Below are positions 52,601 to 64,000 of a stretch of 64,000 bases of DNA, in pieces; the stretch's first letter is position 1, and every line of letters starts with the position of its first letter. Below the pieces are notes generated by a model, which saw only the letters and a program-made list of their open reading frames with translations, did not search any database and had not been told where the DNA came from. Position numbers and translations under genes: made by a program. The DNA is from Chrysomallon squamiferum (taxonomy: Eukaryota > Mollusca > Gastropoda > Neomphalida > Peltospiridae), in assembly GCA_012295275.1 (NCBI GenBank), contig CM022670.1, positions 27,680,881-27,744,880 on the forward strand, read 5' to 3'.

Positions 52601-54560
52601 ATTTCCTTTTTTCTTTGGTTCACAAATTGAATATTATGATTTGAGGAAATTTTGGAGTGGAATAGCTTGGCATTTGTTTTACAGTTGCTTGCATTGTGGA
52701 GTAAATAAAATAAAATAATTTTAAAATATGATTAGTATTTGAAATATATATATTTTATTTTTTGGTATTCCTGGTTTTTGACTTTTTGTCAATGTTAAGA
52801 AGAGATGTTTTATTTGGATTACAATATTAACAGATATTAGTGGTATGTTGTACAACATTATATTACTTTCTACACTTTTTTTCATTATTATTTTTACAGA
52901 TTTCTAAAAAAAAAAAAAAAAAGCCTTTGTGAGAAAAAGAAATTTCACAAAGAACTGTATCAAATCATTCAATTCAAATGTGCTCATCATCTAAAGATTC
53001 AGGCACATATACCATACATATAGTCCAGTTGCATGAGTTGTTGCCAATATAACTAGGACCATGCTAAAAGACTAGTTTGAGCCATCATTACCTGTGGGTT
53101 CCTATCATGGGATGTAAGCCATGTAGGAAATTATTTAAGTTTTTAAATTGTCATTGGTCCAAAACCTGTTATTCAGATTGTATTTAATAGAAATCCAGTA
53201 CTAGTTTATTTGACCTAGAAGTGTCACCAGCACTTACCTGAACACAATACAAGTCTGTTGTGTTTTTTTGTTATGTTAGTGATAAGGTCTAAACAATTTC
53301 CTCTTGTCTTCGTTTGATAAGAAAATTTTGTCTTGGGTTCATCAAAGCATGGCTGTGCAAATGTGTCTTGTTTTGTTTTCATTTGCTATCATTTGTTCCT
53401 CCTTGTTATTCTACACAGATATCTTGATTAAACTAGAGAAAGAAGAGAGATTTTTATTCAGATGATGTCTTCTGGATTTGGGTTACACCTTTCAATAAAT
53501 AATAAAAGTAAATGATTATTCCATTTCAAGACCATTGTTTGCATCTGCCCTTATTTTTATTTAAATTATGTCAGTTAAACTATGAAATTTTTATTTTTAC
53601 ATAATCTTTATGGAAGAATTTATTTTGAATTCTGCTTACAAACTGTAGGTTAGGCTTCTTACAAATTAGCATAAAAATACACTAAATGTATCTGATTTAA
53701 TTCTAACCTTAGGTCCTAAAATTTTTATAGAATATTATATGTTTCTTTTTCTTTTTAAATAACTTAGAGCCTAATTTTTTTGTTTTTTTGTTGATAATGA
53801 AACCATGGAATCATTATTGTTACTAATACTATTGTTAATTATAAAACGGTGAATTATTATTATTATTACAATTATTTCTCTATTATTGAAACTTCAGTTA
53901 CTGCTACTGCTGTTACTACTACTATTACTTTTACACTTATTATTAATATTAATATTATGGTAAAATTTGTTAATATATAGACCTATATATATTTTTAATT
54001 TTTTTTTTTTTAATGATAGAATCTGAAATTTTAAGAAAGTTCTACTTAAAGATATGTATGAAATAAATGTTCTGTAAAACAAGAAGGAATTATTTAAGTG
54101 TGTAGCTCAATTTAGCATAACAAAATATGTTACTTTCAGTATTTATATGAAATAACCTCTAGTAGCTTTTCATCTGTTCTACAAACCTGTTTATTTTGCT
54201 CTCTGTTTCACACAGATAAATGCCAGTTTTTGTTAATTTTGTCTTCATTGTTTGTTTGGATTAGGAAGTGGAGCTAACAAAATACAGCTCTTCTCCCCAT
54301 GTTGTTACAAAGCAGACAGCTGAGGGATGGAATTAACATTGACTTTGTTAATGTGGATTGCATTCACACACTAACAAGATGATGTGTGTTATTTTTATAC
54401 TGTTGACGACATATCAGGAAGGCATTGAAAGCCTTTATTTTGTTTATTATCATTGGCAACATTGTAATTCTCTCTCACCCTGTCTGTCTTTCTTTTTCTC
54501 TCTATCTCAGAGAGTGAAAGAGTTTATGAATTTATATTTTAACATGTCCAGATAGAACAC
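52601..54560. other. Gene-free stretch
   Basis: Contains an A-run at 52906-52922 and ATT/ACT triplet patches at 53850-53960. No exon supported. Confidence 0.45.
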
Positions 54561-54567
54561 TTTAAAG

Positions 54568-54618
<51 letters not shown>
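54568..54618. repeat. (AG)n microsatellite
   Basis: About 24 AG units. Confidence 0.97.
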
Positions 54619-54621
<3 letters not shown>

Positions 54622-57427
54622 GAAATAATGAGTGTATGTTTGTTGGTAAATGCATATATGAGATTTTTACATTTTTTCCTGATTCAAAACTGAATTCTGG
54701 CACCTGATAATTTTTGTACAGTTTTGAATTCAGTCTAATACAAAAAGAGCCAGTGGAACATTTCTGAAATTGGCTGCCATGTAAACTATACCTTTGGCTC
54801 TAATATGGTTGTCCACATTGAACTTTAAGGTGCATGATATTCTATCAATAACAGTGACCATACATTCATTTAATGTGCACAAACATAATGCACACCATCA
54901 AGTAAAGAGCAAATCTTGAACATCATCTGTGTTTAAAGAAGCTGAAAGCAAATCAAGAAGGGTATTTTTCCACTCTCCTGGCTTTTACAAAAGACAGTGA
55001 CTGCAATTACATATAATTATATCAGTGCCAGTGGCAGCTGATATATTGCCTACACAGGAATAGGCTGATACATTCCTTACGTCAGTTTGGTAAAAATATT
55101 GTGAAATATTGAATACTTATACAACTAAACATGCAATTTAGTCCCATAAATAGATATATAAACATAGTAAAAGTATATTATCAGTTGGAACTTTATGAAT
55201 ATGTAGGCCTATGTGTAAAAAGTATCATTTATAAAACAACTACATTGTATGTCTTTTTGTTTAGCTTTTTCTGCAGCAAATTTTTAAAAAGGAACCTCTT
55301 TAAAAATAATTAAATTTAATATTTTACTTAACACTTACAGACCTCGAAAATGTTTTTAGAATACATTTTAAATGGAAAAAACAAAAGTGCTTTATCATTC
55401 ATATAATAATAATAAAATAAAAATATATAGATAAAAAAAAAGTAATGAAAGAAATATAAAGTCTCCAGGATAGCAGTGTTAATTTTCATGCTTTGCAGAT
55501 GTCTGTGTCAGTCACATTATTAATGATCTGCAACAAGAGAGACTAATAACAGATACTGGTCACACTTGATGATCATGTAGAAACAGTTAACAAGTAACTT
55601 TTCTTTGACCATCTCATTTTTCTTTGTTTGGCTGTCTCTTGTTTGCTAGATGGTTTGCTTTTGCATCAATTTGTGTATTTTTAAGCATCCTGCTTCAAGC
55701 AACTAAGATTTTTTCAAACAGTTTATTTTTCAGATTGTAATAACCTAACAAAAATTACAGTTGTAAAATATATATTATGACTTAACAATCAGGTTGTAAA
55801 TACTGTTGGAAAACATGGAGATTATTATTAAATAAATTATAGTCAGTGTTAAAGCGGTTTATATCTTTTACTTGAGATCTTAAACAGTAACAAAATCATG
55901 AAATTATTTATATGAAAAACAAACTTTCATTCAACAGTTATTTAGTTGGAAAAATTATCATTAAGAATCATACAGAACAGGTGACAAACTGGCAGACACT
56001 AAATGATACTGTGGTTTTATTATCAGAGTTTGGTACAAATTTGTTAACTCCCTTAGATATATCTGGCTTCCATCTTGTCTGGACTATACCAGGATTTCAC
56101 CAGATAACTTATCAGAGATATTTTGTTTGGGGTGTGAACATATACAAGGTGTTACCATATATTTGAGGTTCAGATAACATGAAGGCAGAATACATATTTG
56201 CTGAATAAACATAATCGCAAAATTCTGTAAATATTAAACATACACACATACATTTACAGAACCATGTACATTTTATGCAAATGCAGTTTTTGATAAAAAT
56301 GCTATCAGCCAGAATCAGTTGAGTTTTGATTAATGTACGCATTTTTTTTTCAGGGGTCATTGCAGTATATGTTTGTGAAAATAAAGTTTACAATCATTTT
56401 TAGTAATCCAGGGTAATTGAATAATTTTGAATTTTTGTAAATATGTATGTGTGAGATCAATGAAAAATACTTCATAATCATTGTTCCATCTGTTCAGTTT
56501 TTGATTAGGTAGATTGTCATTATATGACAGTAATAATATGTTAGTTAATAACTAAGCTTAAACTGTATTTGTTGAGATACTGCACTAGAATTAAATCTGA
56601 ACAGTCAGAACTGAAAGCAGAAATAAATTCTGTCAGATTTACCAATTTATTTTGATCAACAGTTTTGACTGCAAATAGGATTTATGCCAGAACTGATAAC
56701 ATATTGTCAAAACATATTATGATCATAATTTTATCCAGTGAGTTATTCCATTAGTGTGTTATTAAAATTAAAATTCACATTATTACATTAATTTTATGAC
56801 AATGTTTATATATTTTGATAAATTACAATTACATTTATGGTGAGAAATCTGATTTAATTATTGAGTTTTGCAAAAATGATATAAGTCTAACGATTTTTTG
56901 TTTTAAAACATGTTTATTTTGGTCATACAGTGTCTGTCCAATGTTTAAACATTTAAAATTTATTTTTAACATATTTTATAACCTTAATTGTTATACTTCA
57001 ATCTACAAATTTTGAGACTGGATTCTATAAAAGTTTAATTTCTTTGTATGCTTCTGTGATGCTGAACTGTAAAATGGCATGGAAGAAGTTTAGTTTAATG
57101 CCATAAATTTCTTTATTTGCTAAACACAGCGAATGTTAATGAAATGTTCTGACATGCATTTAAGACGGATGTACTAGTTCACACTGTGAACTCTAATAAT
57201 TAGTTTAAATTGCAGGCTTTGAATACAGCTGTTTACAAAGTATTTCAGTTCTGTGATAAATTATTTCTCTCTATGCTTTTCCTTGAACTCATTCACACTG
57301 TACAAATATAACTTGAAAGTTTTAATCATCTTTTTAATCATGTAGCATTGTTTAGTTATGGTTTATATTTAGAAATGAATGCACAATTTTTTTGTTTGGA
57401 TTTAAAATGCAGTCTTTTTGGATTATT

Positions 57428-57459
<32 letters not shown>

Positions 57460-58165
57460 TTCTAATTACAAAACTGCTGTGGTGTTTTTTCTTTAATTTT
57501 AAACCTTTTTTTGTTGTTGTTTTGTCTTTTTATTATTTTATTTATTAATGTTTTAATTATACCAATAAGATCTTTTTTGATTATGTAAATACCGATGGGT
57601 TTTAATTTATATTTTTTTCTTTAAAAAAAAACACGAAAAAGACAACATATATGTATATATGTATGTATATGTATATAAAAATAGCAAAAAAGCTGTATTA
57701 TTGATTATCAAAATTCTCTGGTCAGCTGGTTTTATGTGCATGTTAAGACAATTTCCAGGCATGTCAGTCCCTCATGTGGCATATGCAAGCATATTGTTTA
57801 TAAGCTGCCATTTTCATCAGCATACCTTGCTTCTGACATACTGACTTTTTACTTCAGCTGTTAAATATAAAAAACATGTGCTAGTCCTTTACTTCAGTTT
57901 AATATTAAATAACTTTGTCATTTACAGTTGTGAAAATGCTTGTTTATATGAAAAATGTGTTTAATGGATTTTATTTTAATTTATTTTTGAAAAAAAGCCT
58001 GATGAAAAAAAAAAAAAAAAAAAAAAAAAAGAACAAAAGTCTTAAAAGCCCAACAGTCTTTTTCTTTAATCTTAAAAAGAATCTGATATAGCAACCACAT
58101 GAAATAATAAAACTCTCACCAGTGTTTATAACTGTTTATATGTATTGTGAATTAAATAAATAAAA
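54619..58165. other. Gene-free stretch (putative intron or intergenic)
   Basis: (AT)n at 57436-57460 and a poly-A run at 58006-58030. Higher-complexity sequence lies at 57090-57240 (GAACTCTAATAATTAG, CACACTGTGAAC). No coding exon recognised. Confidence 0.45.
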
Positions 58166-58166
58166 T

Positions 58167-58167
<1 letters not shown>

Positions 58168-58206
<39 letters not shown>
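58168..58206. repeat. (CA)n microsatellite
   Basis: About 18 CA units. Confidence 0.97.
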
Positions 58207-58207
<1 letters not shown>

Positions 58208-58899
58208 ATTATATGTAATAAGTAAATAAAGTCAAATACACAGTAGATTATGTTAATTATAAACATTAAAACTGATTCCATTAATAAAAAAAAAGACAAC
58301 AGAAAAATAAAGATAATATGCATATTAATATATTAAAATATGTACTTTAATATCAAGCAGTTTTTATTTTGTTAATTTTGTTTTTATTTCATAATATCAT
58401 TGCTTTATTTTTAGTTTAATTTCTTCATTTGGTGTCTGGTGTTTTTCAGTAAAAATTCTGAATATCAATCTATGTTATTATGCAAACTGGTTTTGTTTTT
58501 TCTGCTCTTGAAATAATCTTAGATCTGTTTATTGCTAAAAATGGATATATGCAGCCAGTGTTTACGTCAAAAGCAGAACCATTAGATGTTGTCAGTTTTC
58601 TTAAATGTGTCAGTCTAGAAACAGCAGCATAAAATATTTGATAGGATAAAAAAGAATAGAAAAAAAAAATACATGCTCTGTCGCGTTCAGAGAAACAAAA
58701 ATAAAATAATCTATTACTGTTCTAAACAGAAGCTTTGGTTACAGAGTGCTTAAACTGTCATTTCTATTTTAAAATATTGTGTTAACCAAAACTTTTCTTT
58801 TCTTTTTTTTAAAATATAAATGTAAGAATTTGACTAAAAGGCAGCAACAAAAACACTGTTGTGGTTTCTTATTTTCATCTAGAAATTAATTCTTTAATT

Positions 58900-59180
58900 A
58901 ATTGTACAAAAATAGAAAATTCAGTTTCTGCTCCCAATTGGCCTTCAGCATTAGGAACAAGCACAAAGTGATAAACTGCTGTGCACATTGACGTCTGCCC
59001 TTCAGACTAATCACAGAGGATTCCTATTGATTCCAGGCAATGACTAAAGACCAGGATTGCCAATACTGTTTCATCACAGACTAAAGCTATTTCATTGTGA
59101 TCACAGAAACACAGCAGGATGTTCTTCATTCATCAGATACTGTGCAAAATTGATGGATTCTTTTCACCAGGTTTACTTGC
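58900..59180. promoter_or_regulatory. Candidate non-coding element
   Basis: Less AT-biased block with CTCCCAATTGGCCTTCAGC, GACGTCTGCCCTTCAGAC and CATTGTGATCACAG (SOX-like CATTGTG). No supported frame. Inference from composition and motifs only. Confidence 0.25.
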
Positions 59181-60465
59181 TTATATATCACAGTAATTTT
59201 TGGAATCTGACTAAACAATGCAGGTTTTTTATTTTGACAAAACATATAAATTGTCAGTGTTGTTAACATAACTTTAGAAAATCACACAGGTATATTTTTA
59301 ACCATATTCATATTTTTATTTTCACTTTCAAAATTGAATTTTGTTGAAATACCATGGTCATTTTAAGAAATTCATTAAACAGCAGTATTAAGTAGTAATT
59401 ATTAACTTAATTTTTAAATTATTATTTTTTAAAGAATCATGTTACTGTATGTTTTTTTTTTTTTTTTTTTTAAATAATTATGCATTACATTCATATTGTC
59501 TTTTCAGTAGATTTGTCATTTTAGAAACAATCATCAGGATTAATTTTGTTATGTTTGTGTTTTTGGTTATGGAGACTAAATGTTGTCATTACTATGTTTA
59601 AAATCATTGGTGTTTATTACACTCATAACTATTTTCTTTTCAAAATGTTTATCTACATAAATGCATAATATCTTTTCTTTAGAAATTAATTGGAGGGAAA
59701 AATGAAATTTAAAGTATTTATTATTATTATTATTATTTTTTTTTTTTTTTTTTTTTAAGATTTAACTGTTCAAGAATAATGATACAAAACAGGAATATTG
59801 TTTTTAAATCAGAGCTGTATGGTGAAACATAATTTAAAAAAAAATTGTCTTATATCCACCAGTAAGTATTTTTCTAGTTATATCTTTGTTTTTACTCTAA
59901 TCAGCATTAGCTGTTCATGTATTTAAAAACATCATTCATGGATGGTGTACATACTATAGCAAATACCTTCTGGGTTGAGCAAATGTGTAAACTGTTTTCT
60001 CTGTTCCAGATGCTTTGAATTGGTTTGTTTACCTATGTATTTGCTCACCCACCATGCAAGAACAACATGTGAACAAACTGATTATTATTTTTACCATTAT
60101 TACTGTCATCTGCTTTCTACATAATTTGCTAGTAAAAGCTCAGAGGCAGAACAGTCTTGTGAAGTCTCAGTTTGTGCCCATGGCACAGATGCTTGAACAG
60201 TTGTATTTTGAGTAGCCTGCTTTAAAAAAAAATAGATTTTATACTTTATATATTTTTCATTCTGTTTTAATAGTTCCATCTTTCCTTCTCATTTAAAAAA
60301 AAGAAACCTATTTATGAATAACTTATACTGTGAGTTTTTCTTCTCCAGTAATGGCTAATTTTATTGAGCCTTCAGCTGCAGCACATTACAATTTTATTAA
60401 ATGTTCCTTATATGTAGAAAAATACATGAAAAATTAAAACTAAAATGATTTAAAAAATCTGTGTT
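59181..60465. other. Gene-free stretch
   Basis: T-runs at 59451-59472 and ATT/T runs at 59722-59757. No exon supported. Confidence 0.5.
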
Positions 60466-60470
60466 TTTAG

Positions 60471-60620
60471 AATATGTCTTGAAACAAATAAGATATTGAA
60501 TAATTATTCTTAAGTAATGTTATTAGACTGACTGACTGTTTGAATATATCTTGAAACAAATAAGATATTGATTAATTATTCTTAAATAATGTAATTGAAC
60601 AACTGTTTGTTTGAAGATAA
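60471..60620. repeat. 72-bp tandem duplication, two copies
   Basis: AATATGTCTTGAAACAAATA at 60471 recurs as AATATATCTTGAAACAAATA at 60543. The match continues through AGATATTGA.TAATTATTCTTAA.TAATGT.ATT. Confidence 0.9.
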
Positions 60621-60839
60621 AAGGCACTTGGCAGCATTCTGTTTTAGTTTTCATTATGTAGCTTTTTTGATGGTTTTTGGTGGGTTTTTTTGGTCTCCAT
60701 CTTCACATTCACTTTTGAAACAGAATATTTTATTACTTGTCCCTGGTAATACAAAATTCTTAAGACCTTTGCCAAAATGTGTTGTCCATATGATGGAAAA
60801 GGACTGTTTGAGGATAATTGAGTGATCATCGCCATTGAT

Positions 60840-61470
60840 TCAGAACATTGTTAGAAAATTGTTTTGTATGGAAATGGCCTCATCTGGGATCATTGGTGGT
60901 AAGTGCCTTGACTAATTGCATCTGATTTCTTGTTAAACACATACTTGTTGAAATACAACTTGTAGTGGTTACATTCGTTATGGAGCACTATTGGCCAAAC
61001 TCATCAACATTAGAAGATTAGTTTCTGACGGTAACTCGTAAAATATATTATCTCCCAACCTAGCCTGCCTGTCTGCAATCGCTGAAACTGAAAGTGCTTC
61101 ACCACAGCTTCGTTGCTGCCTAAATTGATGGGAATGTTTGTCAGGCTCTTAACATGCTGAGACGTGCATTGAGTTTTCATTACAGCAATTGCCAGTCCAA
61201 TGCGCTACCCTGGAGCTTAATACGTCTCCATTGAATAGTAAATGGTAGAAATCAATGAAGCAACATACCAATATTCTGAAGGTGTGCTGGTATCTAGATG
61301 AGGAAAATTGATCTTGTTTCAAACTAAATTCTGCTAGACCCATTCTTTTCCTTGGGGTAAAGGAGTTTGCTTTGATACATTTTGCAATATTTGTAGGTCG
61401 GCGACAGCCAGGCAATCTATAAATGTATTTGTATTTGTTGCAGTCCAGTATTAAGAGTTTGAACATTCTA
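60840..61470. promoter_or_regulatory. Higher-complexity block, candidate non-coding element
   Basis: About 600 bases with markedly less AT bias and several CpGs (CTGACGGTAACTCG, GCTTCGTTGCTGCC, GAGACGTGCATTGAG, CCAATGCGCTACCCTGGAGC). A 105-codon minus-strand frame (61466-61149) crosses it but has no recognisable motif or splice sites. It may be a conserved non-coding element or an old insertion. Confidence 0.3.
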
Positions 61471-64000
61471 CTGGTTTACATTTTGACTGCTAAATGGATT
61501 TTTTTGTTAATCTAAAATGTTTTTCTAAAAAGCATAGTGTGTCTGTTCATTGTAAAATGTAAAATGTATTATGTTAACATGACCAAGATGATAAGGGAAT
61601 TCTAAGACACAAATACCAATTTATCAAATTTAAACCAAATCTGGTTGAATAATAAATATTTCATTCAGCAAATAAAACAGTTCTTAAGATTATATTGAAC
61701 ATATGCTCAAAACAACCTAAATAAAAATATTTATGTAATGGCTGACTGTACCCAGTGGATGTTTGGCATCATTAAGGCATGACTGGATTATAAAATCAAT
61801 ACATATATTGATTCTGTTGGCAAAATAAATATAAATTATAGTAATGTGATTATCAAAATAGTTTAAAGACAAATCAATGGAAGAATAATTGTAAAGCAGA
61901 AGGCAGAGCAGAATTTTTAATAAACTAGTACACTTGTTCCAGAATATTAAAAATGGCAAACTGAATTTCTTTAATGATATATTTTTCAAGTAATTCATTA
62001 TAGAATTGTATTTGATTAACAGATGCAAAAACATGTAGGCACATATTCAACCACATGTAGTAACATAATAAAAAATAAAAATAAATAAATAAATTAATAA
62101 AAATAATAATAAATTAAAAAGTATATTAAAAAAAAAATATATATATATATATAAAGTTTTCTTGACATGGAGGATTACTAATTTCTAGTATTTTATTATG
62201 AAAATATTTTTAAGCACTGCTGTTTGTTCTCTAAGGAGTACAAGTAGACAGTATTGATGGAAACCAGAGATGCTGCTCAAATCTTTAAATACAGTAAAAT
62301 GCAGAAAATCTACAGCAAGTGCTACATGAATCATAGTTAACTAAACAGCACAAAGGAGAATGTACACACACACACACACACACATTTACAAACATAGAAC
62401 AATCTGTAATAAACCAGTTCTGGCACATTTGCTGGAATGGGCTATAATCAAACATGTACCTTTGATATCAGCCTTCAGCCTTTTATTACTTTCTATATAT
62501 GTGTATATGTATGTGGCCGTTTTTGAATCTTGGTGAGATTTTTATGTGAAATAAACCCTAATTAAGAGGTATACGAACCATCATTTTAATTTCCCTTGAG
62601 GTGGTCTTGTTTCTCAGAGTGCATACTTATATTCCATTGATGCTTTCTTTTTCATACTGTCAGTAAAAAGCAGTAAAAAGCCTGGAAATCATATATATTT
62701 AATAAACAATAAATAGTTTAACTGAATACTGTTACACAATGGAATTTCAGCCATTAATTTAATTTTAATTTTATTTTGGCATATTAACGAAAAAAAGGAA
62801 AAGATTAAAGTGGCCTGTTTATAATGAAATATATATTTCACAAGAGGAAATAAAGAAAAGTAGTAATATTTTATCTAATATTTTTTTGTATCTTAACATT
62901 TTTATAAGTTTATCATCTGAGATATATACAAAGAAAAAGTTCCTGTTAACATTTACTGATTTAACAGATGCAGTAAGACCTATTACTATATGATTACTTA
63001 TTCCTTTGTTATTGTTACGTAGTTTATTACTTATTTGTATTATTTGATATATGCAGTTGGTTCAGGAGACAAGTTTAGTAAATTGATGTACTTGCTTAGA
63101 TTTTTCTGTGTTGATCAATGAAGATTAACTAAATTAATTTTTAAACAGGGACAAAACAGAAGTCTAGTAAATAGCATGTACAATAAATAGGAAATAAATA
63201 AGGTAGAGTCTACTCACAAAGGAATGATTAGATAGTAATATATCTTAGCAGTGAACCATAATACATCAACAGTTAGTATGTTTACTTCCTTGTTTAAGCA
63301 TCTCAGTTATATATAATATGTTCATAATAATGTGAATAATAGCTCTAATTCCTCATGAATTCTTTAAGATTAATCTGTAACTAATGATATGTGCAGCAGT
63401 TGGGAGACAGCCATCTGAACTGTTTTTGTACTGACAAAAAGCAGAAATCAGAAAGAAACAAAATATCCATTTCATATCATGCTTTAAAAATATGGATTTA
63501 TTAGAAAATATATATTTGGTTATTTTTAGCATAATAGCTTAATAGGTAAACCACAAATTTGTTTTACTGAAAGTGTGGTAATATATATCTAAAAATGTTG
63601 TAAAAACATTTGATTTAGCATGATAAACTCAGATAAGAAATCTATGCCAAAAAAATTAAAATTGGTTGTTGCTATTTAATGAAAAGTTGCTGTGGCAGTT
63701 CAAGATTTTCTTTAATAATTCCCAGGTATAATTTACTTACAAAAAGTCTGAAGATAAATTGTATCATAATAGTCACTATCATCTTAGTAATTGGTTTAAT
63801 TGAAAGCACATGTTAATGTATTCATTACATGATCTAAACAGACCATAGAGCAAAAGAAAATTTATAATGGATAATAAAAATAATAATTGTACATGACTGT
63901 AAAACTCAGACGCTTGAATTACTTCCATTGCTAGACAAAGCTTCAATTCCCAAAAGAAAACTATGCAGACAGAATAAGGTATAAGATTAAAGTCTGATGT
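61471..64000. other. Gene-free stretch to window end
   Basis: AT-rich, with an AAT/AAAT low-complexity run at 62067-62155 and (CA)n at 62346-62383. No exon or element recognised. Confidence 0.5.

Noticed and set aside
54358-54555. Plus-strand 65-codon frame after a TCTCTATCTCAG acceptor-like site
   Set aside because: Short, with no donor, no motif, and next to an AG microsatellite.
61195-61260. tRNA-like GTAGCGCATTGGACTGGCAA on the minus strand
   Set aside because: The A-box-like piece is not followed by a proper B-box or a cloverleaf, so it was not called as a tRNA or SINE.
61149-61466. 105-codon minus-strand frame
   Set aside because: No recognisable motif, start context or splice sites. 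Treated as part of a high-complexity non-coding block.

Overview
The window is AT-rich metazoan nuclear DNA. Short coding exons are flanked by consensus GT..AG splice sites, introns are long, and TTA/TTG, TATG, CT, AC and A/T microsatellites are dense. Several small terminal-inverted-repeat (hAT-like and pogo/Tigger-like) elements are present. This style, with TATG and ATT arrays in nearly every intron, fits a lophotrochozoan and most likely a mollusc, possibly a cephalopod. That placement is an inference from style, because no species-diagnostic sequence was recognised. No rRNA, tRNA, CRISPR or prokaryotic operon features were seen.

Left part (1-27 kb). A plus-strand gene entering from the left edge (941-6280) encodes the C-terminal 411 residues of a CNBD2-like cyclic-nucleotide-binding-domain protein. 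One of its 5' splice sites has been amplified into a 39-bp minisatellite that carries 15 consecutive donor motifs. Convergent with it, on the minus strand, is a two-exon gene (8040-9280) for an unrecognised 293-residue protein with three membrane segments and a Cys-rich, then Lys-rich tail. Between 9.4 and 15.2 kb lie degenerate tandem repeats and a probable dead coding segment. A minus-strand PRDM family gene (15288-20643; zinc knuckle, PR/SET domain, eight C2H2 fingers) follows. It is head-to-head with a plus-strand CHCHD7 (COX23-like) gene (22485-24402).

Middle (25-44 kb). A cluster of MITEs comes first. Next is a plus-strand gene (29590-31613) whose C-terminus carries the KPWE domain of PEX39 and related peroxisomal proteins. 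Several plausible but unidentified minus-strand exons lie between 32.3 and 36.1 kb. A near-palindromic RFX X-box sits 66 bp upstream of a short plus-strand first exon at 37732. There is also a 280-bp tandem duplication, a stop-interrupted coding remnant at 40.0-40.4 kb, and a candidate promoter with two inverted CCAAT boxes near 43.65 kb.

Right part (44-64 kb). No confident gene was found. Two short in-phase exons (43974-44004 and 47820/47823-47866, with a CAGCAG tandem acceptor) suggest the 5' end of a plus-strand gene with very long introns. The remaining sequence would then be its intron. It contains microsatellites and a few islands of higher complexity that look like candidate conserved non-coding elements.

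Identified products act in separate processes: cyclic nucleotide sensing, transcription control, mitochondrial intermembrane-space biogenesis and peroxisomal import. The window therefore reads as ordinary gene neighbourhood, not a dedicated system. The most unusual structure is the splice-donor minisatellite in the CNBD2-like gene.
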